From: an uncultured Bacillaceae bacterium
GTDB lineage: Bacteria > Bacillota > Bacilli > Bacillales > Alkalibacillaceae
Assembly: GCA_937958375.1 (NCBI GenBank)
Contig: CALGNY010000159.1
Span: forward strand, 1-10,962
Direction: 5' to 3'
Length of the DNA stretch: 10,962 nucleotides
Shown here one piece after another: positions 1 to 6,708 of this stretch. The position numbers were made by a program, and so were the translations under genes. How positions within the stretch are numbered: the stretch's first letter is position 1; each line of letters begins with the position of its first letter. The notes beneath the pieces are model-generated. The model did no database searches, was not told the origin of the DNA, and was given only the letters and a program-made list of their open reading frames with translations.

Positions 1-2
1 AG

Positions 3-1193
3 TTATAATACTTCCTTAATCCGATCGATTGCCCAATCTAAGTCTTCTTTTTCAATAATTAACGGTGGGGCAAAGCGGATGACGTTTTCATGGGTTTCCT
101 TACAGAGGAGACCTTTTTCTTTTAATGCTTCACAATAAGGTCTCGCAGATTCTGTCATTTCAACACCAATAAATAATCCTCTGCCTCGTACTTCTTTTAT
201 TTTCGGATTATCGATTGCGCGCAGCTGCTCGAGCATGTAATCGCCTAGTTCCAACGAGCGCTCGGCCAGCTTTTCATCCTCAAGTACTTCTAATGAGGCA
301 ATGGATACGGCAGAAGCTAGTGGGTTCCCGCCAAACGTCGAGCCGTGCGAACCAGGGTTGAATACACCCAAGATCTCTTCATCGGCCACGACACAGGAGA
401 TCGGAAAAACGCCACCGCCCAATGCCTTACCTAAAATCAGCACATCTGGCTCTACACCTTCCCAATCACAGGCAAACATTTTTCCGCTTCGTCCGAGTCC
501 CGCCTGAATCTCATCAGCCATATAAAGAACATTGTTTTCGCGGCAAACATCGTAAGCTTCTTTCAAAAATCCTTCCTCAGGAATGTTGATGCCAGCTTCA
601 CCTTGGATCGGTTCGAATAAAAAGGCGGCTGTGTTTTCATTAATTGCTTCTTTCAATGCGTCCAAATCCCCGTAAGGTATGATTTTGATTCCTGGAAGGA
701 GAGGGCCATAGCCACGTTTATATTCTTCTTCCGATGATAAGGAGATGGCGAGCATGGTTCGCCCGTGGAAGTTTCCTTCGCAGACAATGATTTCGGCCTC
801 GTTATTCGGCACACCTTTGACATCATATGCCCAGCGACGAGCTGCCTTCACAGCTGTTTCGACGGCCTCGGCACCGGTGTTCATCGGTAAAGCCATCTCT
901 TTATTGGTCAGTTTACAAATCTTTTCATACCATGGTCCAAGTTGATCGTTATGAAACGCACGGGAGGTAAGTGTCACGCGATCAGCCTGGTCTTTCAAAG
1001 CTTGGATGATTTTTGGGTGTCTGTGGCCTTGGTTGACCGCTGAGTAGGCACTTAACATGTCCATATAGCGATTGCCTTCCGGGTCTTTTACCCAAATTCC
1101 CTCTGCTTCTGAAATGACGATCGGCAAAGGGTTATAGTTGCGGGCGCCAAATTGTTCAGTTTGCTGGATGATTTCATTTGTTTTTGTACTCAA
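3..1193 (-). CDS. rocD: Ornithine--oxo-acid aminotransferase
   Basis: PLP-dependent class III aminotransferase that moves the delta-amino group of ornithine to 2-oxoglutarate, giving glutamate semialdehyde and glutamate in cytoplasmic arginine/ornithine catabolism. Counting from the TTG start, the 396-residue protein has ARNYNPLP near residue 17 with Tyr20, the aromatic residue linked to omega-amino specificity in ornithine aminotransferases. It also has NTGAEAVE (105-112, cofactor phosphate binding), HGRT (143-146), DEIQ (227-230) and the Schiff-base Lys256 in GKALGGG. Length matches the family, and the stop codon lies at 3-5, so the gene is complete. The frame stays open upstream to 1322, but that 43-residue extension has no family similarity. 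A GGAGGG site sits six bases before TTG at 1193, so TTG is chosen. It diverges from yisL. Function is confident; proB/putA-type or roc partners are not in view. Confidence 0.94.
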   Translation of the reverse strand: MSTKTNEIIQQTEQFGARNYNPLPIVISEAEGIWVKDPEGNRYMDMLSAYSAVNQGHRHPKIIQALKDQADRVTLTSRAFHNDQLGPWYEKICKLTNKEMALPMNTGAEAVETAVKAARRWAYDVKGVPNNEAEIIVCEGNFHGRTMLAISLSSEEEYKRGYGPLLPGIKIIPYGDLDALKEAINENTAAFLFEPIQGEAGINIPEEGFLKEAYDVCRENNVLYMADEIQAGLGRSGKMFACDWEGVEPDVLILGKALGGGVFPISCVVADEEILGVFNPGSHGSTFGGNPLASAVSIASLEVLEDEKLAERSLELGDYMLEQLRAIDNPKIKEVRGRGLFIGVEMTESARPYCEALKEKGLLCKETHENVIRFAPPLIIEKEDLDWAIDRIKEVL

Positions 1194-1199
1194 ATGTAT

Positions 1200-1205
1200 C
1201 CCTCC
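1200..1205 (-). promoter_or_regulatory. Ribosome binding site that fixes the rocD TTG start
   Basis: Read on the minus strand this is GGAGGG, six bases before TTG (1193-1191). It supports the rare TTG initiation codon over the longer open frame starting at 1322. Confidence 0.8.
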
Positions 1206-1230
1206 GTTTCGGTTTTTCTTGCCACATTCC

Positions 1231-1259
1231 ATTATAACCCCTAACTGATTGGATTTGAA
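1231..1259 (-). promoter_or_regulatory. Candidate sigma-A promoter of rocD
   Basis: On the minus strand TTCAAA (1254-1259) is followed by 17 bases and a perfect TATAAT (1231-1236). The predicted RNA start lies near 1224, about 30 bases before the TTG codon. The same region contains no convincing sigma-54 (-24/-12) element, unlike the RocR/SigL control known for the roc genes of Bacillus subtilis. This is inferred from sequence only. Confidence 0.6.
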
Positions 1260-1315
1260 CCATTCTCCTGAAAACCCTTTCATAAGATTGTTGATGAAGC
1301 AAAAATGTTTAAAAG

Positions 1316-1344
1316 TTGTCAATCAAATAGACACATGGAATAAT
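1316..1344 (+). promoter_or_regulatory. Candidate sigma-A promoter of yisL
   Basis: TTGTCA (1316-1321), a 17-base spacer and AATAAT (1339-1344) each match the consensus at five of six positions. Transcription would start near 1351, followed by an AAAGGAGG ribosome binding site (1368-1375) and the ATG at 1386. The divergent rocD promoter lies about 57 bp away, so the two units share one short control region. Confidence 0.6.
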
Positions 1345-1385
1345 GAGAGGTGGTAAGATAGATTCATAAAGGAGGACGTTAGAAA

Positions 1386-1760
1386 ATGACCCATTTACAC
1401 ATTACTACATGGGCGATCGGAATTATCCTGTTTGTCGTTGTACTAGCTTTCATGCGAAATGAAGAAAAAGCAAAAGTCGCAAAAATAACTCACATGGTAC
1501 TCCGATTATTCTATGTTCTTATTTTGCTTACGGGGTTGGATTTATTCTTTAGATTCTATCTCGACGCACCATGGTCCGAGATTTCAGAGGCCCTTGTGAA
1601 ATCTCTTGCGGGCGTATGGGTAATTGCATCAATGGAAATGACTCTGGTACGTGGCAAAAAAGGCAAGTCTACATTTGGAGGCTGGGTTCAGTTGGTCATT
1701 GCGTTGATTTTGACGATTGCACTAGGCTTTGGACGCCTGCCGATGGGAATTTTGCCATAA
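1386..1760 (+). CDS. yisL: YisL family (UPF0344/DUF1516) membrane protein
   Basis: Small integral membrane protein of 124 residues, with no known biochemical role. The N-terminal MTHLHITTW, the central KITHMVLRLFY segment (about 34-44) followed by LTGLDLFFRF, and the MEMTLVRGKKGKST segment (about 83-96) are typical of the Bacillus YisL family. Four hydrophobic segments are visible at about residues 7-24, 35-56, 67-86 and 99-118, with a positively charged loop (RGKKGK) before the last helix. The length equals that of the family. A good AAAGGAGG precedes the ATG. A large folded element with a U-rich 3' end follows the stop codon and probably ends the transcript. Family assignment is firm; function is unknown. 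Confidence 0.9.
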   Translation: MTHLHITTWAIGIILFVVVLAFMRNEEKAKVAKITHMVLRLFYVLILLTGLDLFFRFYLDAPWSEISEALVKSLAGVWVIASMEMTLVRGKKGKSTFGGWVQLVIALILTIALGFGRLPMGILP

Positions 1761-1763
1761 GGT

Positions 1764-1899
1764 GAGAAGGCCGGGACATAACCAAGTTACTCTTCACTGA
1801 AATCGAACAACACTGAGCGAAATATATTTCCGTAGCGGTGGTCATCCACTATTGTTTGATTTTTTGAGTAAAAAAGTTATGTTCCAGCCCTTTTTTCTC
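1764..1899 (+). repeat. Long nested inverted-repeat element, likely terminator/structured RNA
   Basis: The stretch between yisL and the amylase-like gene folds on itself at several levels. The outer arms are 1769-1782 and 1876-1889, 14 positions with one C-A mismatch and one G-U pair. Inside them are TTACTC (1787-1792) with GAGTAA (1866-1871), then 1799-1810 with 1852-1863 including two G-U pairs, and inner hairpins such as CACTG/CGGTG (1811-1815/1836-1840) and the palindrome GAAATATATTTC (1819-1830). A T-run (1891-1896) follows the outer 3' arm, so on the plus strand it can act as an intrinsic terminator for yisL. The nested design and length are more elaborate than an ordinary terminator. 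It could be a dispersed hairpin-type repeat of Firmicutes intergenic DNA; I recall GGGACATAA-ended hairpins there but cannot check it here. Confidence 0.65.
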
Positions 1900-1962
1900 T
1901 CATCCCATGCAACATGACAACAAGATTTTGGACAAATTTACATAGAAAAAAGTGGTGAAACT

Positions 1963-3378
1963 ATGAAAAATAGATTAATGAAGTGGACGTTTTTTTCAAT
2001 ACTTCTTGCGCTTGGACTTCAGACAAGCACAATTGTTGCGGAAGAAGACACGTCACACGTTTATTATTATATATTGATTGACCGATTCGAAAATGGAGAA
2101 CCAGAAGGCGACTCGGACATCATCGACAGGGACGATCCGGCTGGTTTTCATGGTGGAGATTATGTAGGAATCGAAAAAAATATTGAGCACCTGAATGAGA
2201 TTGGCGTTTCGCATGTCATCCTTTCGCCAATTTTTCAGTCGAATGATTACTTAGGTCAAGAGATCCTATCGTATGAAAATCTTCAAGGAACCTATGGTAG
2301 TGAAGAAGAGCTCAATCAATTGGTGGAATCTTTTCATGAAGCAGGCATAGACGTACTTGTCGAAGCACCATTGCATCAAATGAGTTCTGATGCAGATCTG
2401 ATAAGTCGTGAGTGGGTATCTGCTGAAGGCCAGGTTGACTTTTCAGATGAGCGTGCAACAGATTATTTCATAGAACAGTTATCGGACTGGCAAGATCGGT
2501 TGAATGTGGATGGATTTTATATCCCTGAAGCAGAAGAGCTTCCTACAGAAGTTACTGAAGCATTGACAAGTGAAATTGAGGGCCACTGGTTAGGAGGTTT
2601 CACAACCCCTGAGTCATTAGAAGAAGGTTTGGATCGATTTGACGAGGTGATCCGTTTCGGTGACCACGAGCAAACATTTGAGAGTTTCAAAGGATTTGAC
2701 GCAGACTTTTCTCACTTGCTCGAGCAATCACATTTTGACTCGGAGCGCGTTGCCCATTATATCGATTTTCTGCACACGGACCGATTCACCCGTGCATTGG
2801 AGCCAACCGGGAACCATCCGGTAACACGGTGGAAATTAGCGTTGACGTACTTATTTACAGTACCGAATGATCCGGTTTTATTCCAAGGGACCGAAATTCC
2901 GATGGATGGTTCGATTGACGACCGGTCGACGCATCAATTATTGAATTTCCTTGTCGGGGACGAACAAGTTACGCGCCATGTAGAGAAACTAGCAAGCGCC
3001 AGAAATAACTTTGAGGCGTTGCAAGAAGGTGACATGGAAGTCTTGCATGAGGCAGACGGTTTCTTGGCCTTTTCACGAACGCTCGGTGAGGAAGAGCTAT
3101 ATATCCTGATCAATACGACGCAGACGGCGCAGAACATTACGTTATCAGATGTTGAATCCGGTAAAGAAATGCGTGGACTATTGGAAAATGATCTCGTCCG
3201 GCAAGATGACAGCGGGAATTACCGCTTGCAAGCCGATCGGGAATCGGCGAATATTTATGTAGTAGATGAAAACAGTGGGATTTATTGGCCGTTAACGATT
3301 GTCGTCATCGGAATCATGAGTGTATTCATTATCTTTGCCATCGTCATGTACCGTAAAAATAGACATAAAGACATTTAA
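1963..3378 (+). CDS. Membrane-anchored GH13 alpha-amylase-like protein, probably catalytically altered
   Basis: 471 residues: a signal peptide (about 1-26, IVA before EED), a GH13-like barrel from about 33 (YYYILIDRF, then FHGGDYVGI at 62-70, then GVSHVILSPIF), a C-terminal beta domain (about 350-435), a membrane helix (about 441-462) and a basic cytoplasmic tail. The barrel would face outside, tethered to the membrane. GH13 hallmarks are eroded. The GFR-x-D motif reads GFYIP (184-188), so the nucleophile Asp is Pro188 and the Arg is Tyr186. The DNHD motif reads DFLH (268-271), with the last Asp replaced by His. The GEVW region reads EGHW (206-209). The region I Asp and Asn are also missing. 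An Asp-to-His change at the DNHD site is described for the BmaN1 group of Bacillus amylases, but loss of the nucleophile goes further. The ATG at 1963 has only a weak GGTGA site. It may bind glucans, act as a pseudoenzyme, or use other residues. Confidence 0.8.
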   Translation: MKNRLMKWTFFSILLALGLQTSTIVAEEDTSHVYYYILIDRFENGEPEGDSDIIDRDDPAGFHGGDYVGIEKNIEHLNEIGVSHVILSPIFQSNDYLGQEILSYENLQGTYGSEEELNQLVESFHEAGIDVLVEAPLHQMSSDADLISREWVSAEGQVDFSDERATDYFIEQLSDWQDRLNVDGFYIPEAEELPTEVTEALTSEIEGHWLGGFTTPESLEEGLDRFDEVIRFGDHEQTFESFKGFDADFSHLLEQSHFDSERVAHYIDFLHTDRFTRALEPTGNHPVTRWKLALTYLFTVPNDPVLFQGTEIPMDGSIDDRSTHQLLNFLVGDEQVTRHVEKLASARNNFEALQEGDMEVLHEADGFLAFSRTLGEEELYILINTTQTAQNITLSDVESGKEMRGLLENDLVRQDDSGNYRLQADRESANIYVVDENSGIYWPLTIVVIGIMSVFIIFAIVMYRKNRHKDI

Positions 3379-3418
3379 AAAAAGCGGAAATTTAGGGGTT
3401 ATCCTGAATTTCCGCTTT
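3377..3418. terminator. Bidirectional terminator between amylase-like gene and DegV gene
   Basis: A perfect 12-bp stem (3381-3392 with 3407-3418) closes a 14-base loop that can itself pair AGG with CCT. On the minus strand the stem is followed by a T-run (A-run 3377-3383), a strong intrinsic terminator for the DegV gene. On the plus strand only a short TTTCG tail follows, so it is weaker for the amylase-like gene. Confidence 0.85.
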
Positions 3419-3464
3419 CGCATGTTGATTAGATTATTTTTTTCTTGGGAAAATAACAGCTAGA

Positions 3465-4328
3465 TTAATCATTTATCGTTTCATTCAAAAAGAACAATGC
3501 GATGGTTCCTGGCCCCGCATGCGCACCGATGACCGCACCGACTGAGTGAATGATGATGTCCTTAGGGTTTACCTCTTGACGTAAAAGTTCTGCAAGTTTC
3601 TCTGCGGTTTCAAGGTCGTCACCATGGGTAATGGCGATGGTTTGCTTTTCAAAGTCCTCACCACGTTCTTTGGCAACTTCAACCATCCGGGAGAGAATAC
3701 GTTTGGAACCACGTATTTTTTCCAAGGGTACAAGTTTGCCCCCTTCAACGTGTAGGAGTGGCTTAATGTTCAGCAATCCGCCAACGAATGCTTGTGTTTT
3801 GCTGACCCGGCCGCCACGTTGAAGGTATTCCAATTTGTCGACGGTGAAGATATGTTCAATATGTTTGACATGAAAATTCACCAGATCCAATAAGTCTTGG
3901 ACGCTTGCACCTTCTTTGGCTGCCTTGGCAATATGATAGGCAATCAGCCCGATTCCCATCGACGCGGCTTGTGTGTCAATCAAATAGATATCATTATCGG
4001 GGAATTCTTCATCTATCTGTTGTTTGGCAATGACAGCGCTTTGGTATGTACCAGATAGCTCGGATGATAGTCCAATATAAATGATCGGCACGTTTCTTTC
4101 GGTATGTTTTTTGAAAACGTCATAAAAAGCTTCTGGTGCTCCTTGAGAAGTTTTCGGTACAGCACCTTCACGCATGGCATCATATACGGTCTTTGGATCG
4201 ATCGTTTGGTAGTCCAAATGCTCTTCTCCATTTAGGTGAACCGTTAACGGAACCATCTCAATAGAAAACTCATCGTAAAATTTTTTCGGTAAGTCTGCCG
4301 CAGAATCAACAACAACTTGTACGTTCAT
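3465..4328 (-). CDS. yitS: DegV/FakB family fatty-acid-binding protein
   Basis: A 287-residue cytoplasmic protein of the DegV family. Members bind one long-chain fatty acid; the FakB members present it to the kinase FakA, which makes acyl-phosphate for phospholipid synthesis. Family marks seen are DSAADLP (8-14), PKTSQ (58-62, the conserved TSQ), GLSSELSGTYQSA (86-98), DTQAASMGIG (118-127), LEYLQRGGR (166-174), NIKPLL (187-192) and GAHAGPG (268-274). The length is normal. The ATG has AGGAGG six bases upstream. It stands divergent to yitT, an order that matches B. subtilis yitS-yitT and supports the symbol; DegV paralogs are common, so orthology is inferred. The downstream hairpin at 3377-3418 ends its transcript. 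The bound lipid and any FakA partner cannot be read from this window. Confidence 0.9.
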   Translation of the reverse strand: MNVQVVVDSAADLPKKFYDEFSIEMVPLTVHLNGEEHLDYQTIDPKTVYDAMREGAVPKTSQGAPEAFYDVFKKHTERNVPIIYIGLSSELSGTYQSAVIAKQQIDEEFPDNDIYLIDTQAASMGIGLIAYHIAKAAKEGASVQDLLDLVNFHVKHIEHIFTVDKLEYLQRGGRVSKTQAFVGGLLNIKPLLHVEGGKLVPLEKIRGSKRILSRMVEVAKERGEDFEKQTIAITHGDDLETAEKLAELLRQEVNPKDIIIHSVGAVIGAHAGPGTIALFFLNETIND

Positions 4329-4360
4329 AGGTTTCCTCCTAGAAATTTGATTCTATTACT

Positions 4361-4391
4361 ATTATACTTTAGTTTAATGCTCAGGTTTCAA
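4361..4391 (-). promoter_or_regulatory. Candidate promoter of the DegV gene
   Basis: On the minus strand a perfect TATAAT (4361-4366) lies 19 bases after TTGAAA (4386-4391). The spacer is longer than ideal, so the -35 assignment is uncertain. A second possible pair on the same strand is TTGACG with TAAACT 17 bases away, slightly further upstream. The yitT promoter must lie in the same 95-bp gap, but I could not choose one. Confidence 0.4.
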
Positions 4392-4423
4392 AACGTCAAT
4401 GTCATTTAGTAGGGAGGTCCCAA

Positions 4424-5272
4424 ATGTTTTTCTTTGAAGCAAAGCGATTTATCGTCGTCATTATCGGTGCTTTATTTAACGCACTTGCCTTGAATTTCTT
4501 CCTGATCCAAGCGAATGTCTATGCTAGCGGCTTCACAGGGATTGCCCAGTTATCAGCGAGTTTCTTCCAGGACTTCATGGGGATTGATATCAGTACGGGT
4601 ATATTATTGGCACTATTGAATATACCTGTTGTCATATTAGGATGGTTTAAGGTCGGAAAAGGGTTTACGATCTATAGTGTCATTTCAGTCGGTTTCACGA
4701 CGATCTTTTTGGAAACAATTCCGTTTGTGGAGTTTTCCGAAGAAATTTTATTGAATGCGGTTTTTGGAGGTCTATTGGCTGGAATCGGTGTTGGCATTAC
4801 GCTGAAGTGGGGTGCTTCCACCGGTGGTATGGATATCATAGCGATGATCTTATCACGGATTAAGGACCGTCCAATCGGTATTTATTTTCTGACGATGAAT
4901 GCACTCATTATCTTTTTCGCCGGTTGGTTATATGATCCGGAGAAAGCTTTGTTTACCCTCGTGACACTATACGTGACAACGAGAGTGATCGATGCGTTGC
5001 ATACACGACACAACAAGCTGACAGCCATGATCGTTACCTCACGAGGAAGCGATTTGACCAAAGCCATTCACTCACGGATGGTGCGCGGAATCACACGGAT
5101 ACCCGCTAAAGGTGCCTTTTCGGATGAGGAACGTGAAATGTTGTTTATGGTCATCACGCGCTATGAGTTATATGACTTGGAACAAATCGTCAAAGAAACA
5201 GATCCGAACGCCTTTACGAACATTGTTCAAACGACAGGAATCTTTGGATTCTTCCGAAAAGATGAAGAGTGA
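4424..5272 (+). CDS. yitT: YitT family membrane protein
   Basis: 282-residue YitT-type membrane protein with an N-terminal membrane part and a C-terminal soluble DUF2179 domain. Hydrophobic segments lie at about 9-30, 58-75, 80-98, 108-128, 152-169 and 174-190. The repeated glycine-rich loops ASGFTGIAQ (34-42) and GASTGGMDIIA (130-140) mark the two halves of the YitT_membrane domain. Residues about 200-275 (MIVTSRGSDLTKAI through FTNIVQTTGIFGFF) form the DUF2179 domain. The transported or sensed molecule is not established for the family. GGGAGG precedes the ATG by six bases. Only about 60 bp and no terminator separate it from the lipoprotein gene, so the two are probably co-transcribed. The neighbours match B. 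subtilis yitS-yitT-ipi. Confidence 0.9.
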   Translation: MFFFEAKRFIVVIIGALFNALALNFFLIQANVYASGFTGIAQLSASFFQDFMGIDISTGILLALLNIPVVILGWFKVGKGFTIYSVISVGFTTIFLETIPFVEFSEEILLNAVFGGLLAGIGVGITLKWGASTGGMDIIAMILSRIKDRPIGIYFLTMNALIIFFAGWLYDPEKALFTLVTLYVTTRVIDALHTRHNKLTAMIVTSRGSDLTKAIHSRMVRGITRIPAKGAFSDEEREMLFMVITRYELYDLEQIVKETDPNAFTNIVQTTGIFGFFRKDEE

Positions 5273-5321
5273 TGTAACTATATCCACGTGATTTCGACTA
5301 ATTAGGTAACTGAATCCGAAT

Positions 5322-5325
5322 GGAG
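5322..5325 (+). promoter_or_regulatory. Ribosome binding site choosing the lipoprotein start
   Basis: GGAG here lies six bases before GTG at 5332 and nine before TTG at 5335. The upstream ATG at 5320 has no comparable site in front of it; its own G is part of this GGAG. This favours the shorter, GTG-initiated protein. Confidence 0.55.
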
Positions 5326-5331
5326 TTGAAC

Positions 5332-6279
5332 GTGTTGAAAAAATATATTTTATTTGGAATGGTTGGTGTATTGTTGATGATGGCTGCTTGCGGTACAAGT
5401 AATGGCAACGATGACACTTCCGGCGATGATGGTAGCGAATCCGGCTCTGTTGAGGAAACGTTTACCTTCGATGCTTCGTTTACGCAAGAAGCAGATCGAG
5501 GCGTGTTCGATCTTTCGCTGGTCAATAGTGGGGAGGAACCTGTAAAGCTAACGTTTTCATCCGGTCAGCAATATGAGATTGTAGTGACTGATCCGGAGTC
5601 GGGTGAAGAGGTTTATCGCTACTCAGAAGGGATGTTCTTTACTGAGGCATTAATTGAGGAAGAGTTGGCACCGGATGAAGAAATGACGTGGCAAGAAGCG
5701 TGGGATTATACATCAGTGGGAGAAGCAGTAGAACCCGGTGAATATGAAGCGACGGTTTCTTTAGTGGTCATGTCATTGGATGGTGAAGAAGTACCTGAAG
5801 ATTCATTCACGGATACTGTATCGGTGACAGTTCCTGAACAAACGGAGACTTCGGATGAAACAACAGATGGTGAAGAAGCTTCTGAAGATGAAGATGCTTC
5901 ACCAGAAGAAACAGACGACTCAGATGTAGAAGAAAATAACACAAGTGATGAAACCGCGTCACTGCCTGAAGCCAATCGTGAGGGTCATGATCAAATCCGT
6001 AATTTAGGTGTGACTGGTGAACAAGGAAATTACCAAGTGACAGGCGAAACGAATTTGGAGGCGGATTTGAATTATTCGGTTGAGGATGGTCATTTTATTT
6101 TAGTTGAAGAAACAGCGGTGGATGTGAGCGGAGAAGGTGAATGGAAAGAATTCAACTTCGACATATCCATGGATGAAGCGGATCTACCGGATTACGGAGC
6201 CTGGTCGCTCGTATTTTCCTGGGAAGACAATGGGGAAAAACAGTATCATTCCGTGTTGTTGGAAAACTTCAATGAATAA
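5332..6279 (+). CDS. BsuPI-domain lipoprotein with acidic linker and C-terminal Ig-like domain
   Basis: From the GTG at 5332 the product is 315 residues; an ATG at 5320 would add four. It begins with a lipoprotein signal (LKKY, a hydrophobic stretch, then LLMMAAC) with lipidated Cys20. Residues about 42-168 are a BsuPI domain: the LTFSSGQQYEIVVTDP and YRYSEGMFFT strings resemble the B. subtilis intracellular proteinase inhibitor Ipi. Unlike Ipi, this copy is exported. Residues about 169-212 are an Asp/Glu/Ser/Thr-rich linker. Residues about 218-315 (RNLGVTGE, LEADLNYSVEDGH, EWKEFNFDI) look like a Gmad2-type immunoglobulin-like domain, a tentative call. It probably sits on the outer face of the membrane. 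Inhibition of a protease is not shown by the sequence. It follows yitT without a terminator and ends at a strong hairpin. The high acidity fits a halophile. Confidence 0.85.
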   Translation: MLKKYILFGMVGVLLMMAACGTSNGNDDTSGDDGSESGSVEETFTFDASFTQEADRGVFDLSLVNSGEEPVKLTFSSGQQYEIVVTDPESGEEVYRYSEGMFFTEALIEEELAPDEEMTWQEAWDYTSVGEAVEPGEYEATVSLVVMSLDGEEVPEDSFTDTVSVTVPEQTETSDETTDGEEASEDEDASPEETDDSDVEENNTSDETASLPEANREGHDQIRNLGVTGEQGNYQVTGETNLEADLNYSVEDGHFILVEETAVDVSGEGEWKEFNFDISMDEADLPDYGAWSLVFSWEDNGEKQYHSVLLENFNE

Positions 6280-6283
6280 TCAT

Positions 6284-6327
6284 AAAAAAGCTGACACCTC
6301 GTTTTTTGCGAGTTGTCAGCTTTTTTT
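6284..6327. terminator. Bidirectional intrinsic terminator
   Basis: GCTGACA (6290-6296) pairs with TGTCAGC (6314-6320), extended inward past one mismatch by CTCG/CGAG (6298-6301/6309-6312). A-runs at 6284-6289 and T-runs at 6321-6327 flank the stem, so it can stop both the lipoprotein transcript (plus) and the Nfu-like gene (minus), whose stop codon lies at 6333-6335. Confidence 0.9.
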
Positions 6328-6332
6328 GCGTT

Positions 6333-6596
6333 TTAATATCCGTAGCTTTCCATAATACGTTCAACTTCTGGAATGAGGTTATCCCATTCAGCATCAATGC
6401 GTTTGTTTACGGTAATAAAGTTTTGATAACCAAACACATTGTCAACGCCAGGAACTTCCATCAGATCATTCATGATGTCAAATTCGCTTGTTTCGCCTGG
6501 CATCACAGAGATACTGTCGTCTCCATCAAAAATAATTTTGTTCACAGTAAATTTCATTGCATTTGGATTCGGTGTCGATTCTACAATTACGGCCAT
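6333..6596 (-). CDS. Stand-alone Nfu/NifU N-terminal domain protein
   Basis: An 87-residue protein made only of an Nfu N-terminal domain. The opening ESTPNPNAMKF (6-16) is the family hallmark, followed by IPEVERIMESYGY-type helices at the end and a central ITVNKR strand. In full-length Nfu proteins this domain precedes a CxxC domain that carries the Fe-S cluster. Here that domain is missing and the protein has no cysteine at all, so it cannot bind a cluster through cysteine by itself. It may help an Fe-S scaffold or bind a partner; this is inference. An AGGAGG site eight bases upstream sets the ATG at 6596; another ATG at 6600 is out of frame. It is monocistronic between a terminator and a divergent gene. 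Confidence 0.85.
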   Translation of the reverse strand: MAVIVESTPNPNAMKFTVNKIIFDGDDSISVMPGETSEFDIMNDLMEVPGVDNVFGYQNFITVNKRIDAEWDNLIPEVERIMESYGY

Positions 6597-6623
6597 TCAT
6601 AAAACCTCCTCATAATCTCTCTT

Positions 6624-6653
6624 TTTATATTAGCACGAATCACAATCAGACAA
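6624..6653 (-). promoter_or_regulatory. Candidate promoter of the Nfu-like gene
   Basis: On the minus strand TTGTCT (6648-6653) is followed by 18 bases and TATAAA (6624-6629). A TGC just before an overlapping TAATAT could act as an extended -10. Sequence-only assignment. Confidence 0.45.
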
Positions 6654-6708
6654 AAGTTTTCTTTACCGTCCATTGCATTTATGATAAAAAAGGAGAGGAG
6701 GCGTTCAG

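Noticed and set aside
1206..1260. Sigma-54 (-24/-12) promoter for rocD
   Set aside because: A TGGCA appears on the minus strand but no TTGC/GC element follows at the required distance; a sigma-A pair fits better.
1262..1276. CodY-like box next to the rocD -35 region
   Set aside because: Only 10 of 15 positions match the consensus AATTTTCWGAAAATT, which is expected by chance in AT-rich DNA.
1194..1322. 43-residue N-terminal extension of RocD
   Set aside because: It covers the predicted promoter and the GGAGGG site, and does not resemble RocD; the TTG at 1193 gives the normal N-terminus.
5706..5975. Ser/Val-rich minus-strand open frame
   Set aside because: It is the antisense shadow of the acidic linker and BsuPI domain of the lipoprotein gene and lacks a supported start.
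6306..6602. 98-codon plus-strand frame
   Set aside because: It is antisense to the Nfu-domain gene and starts within the terminator hairpin, without a ribosome binding site.
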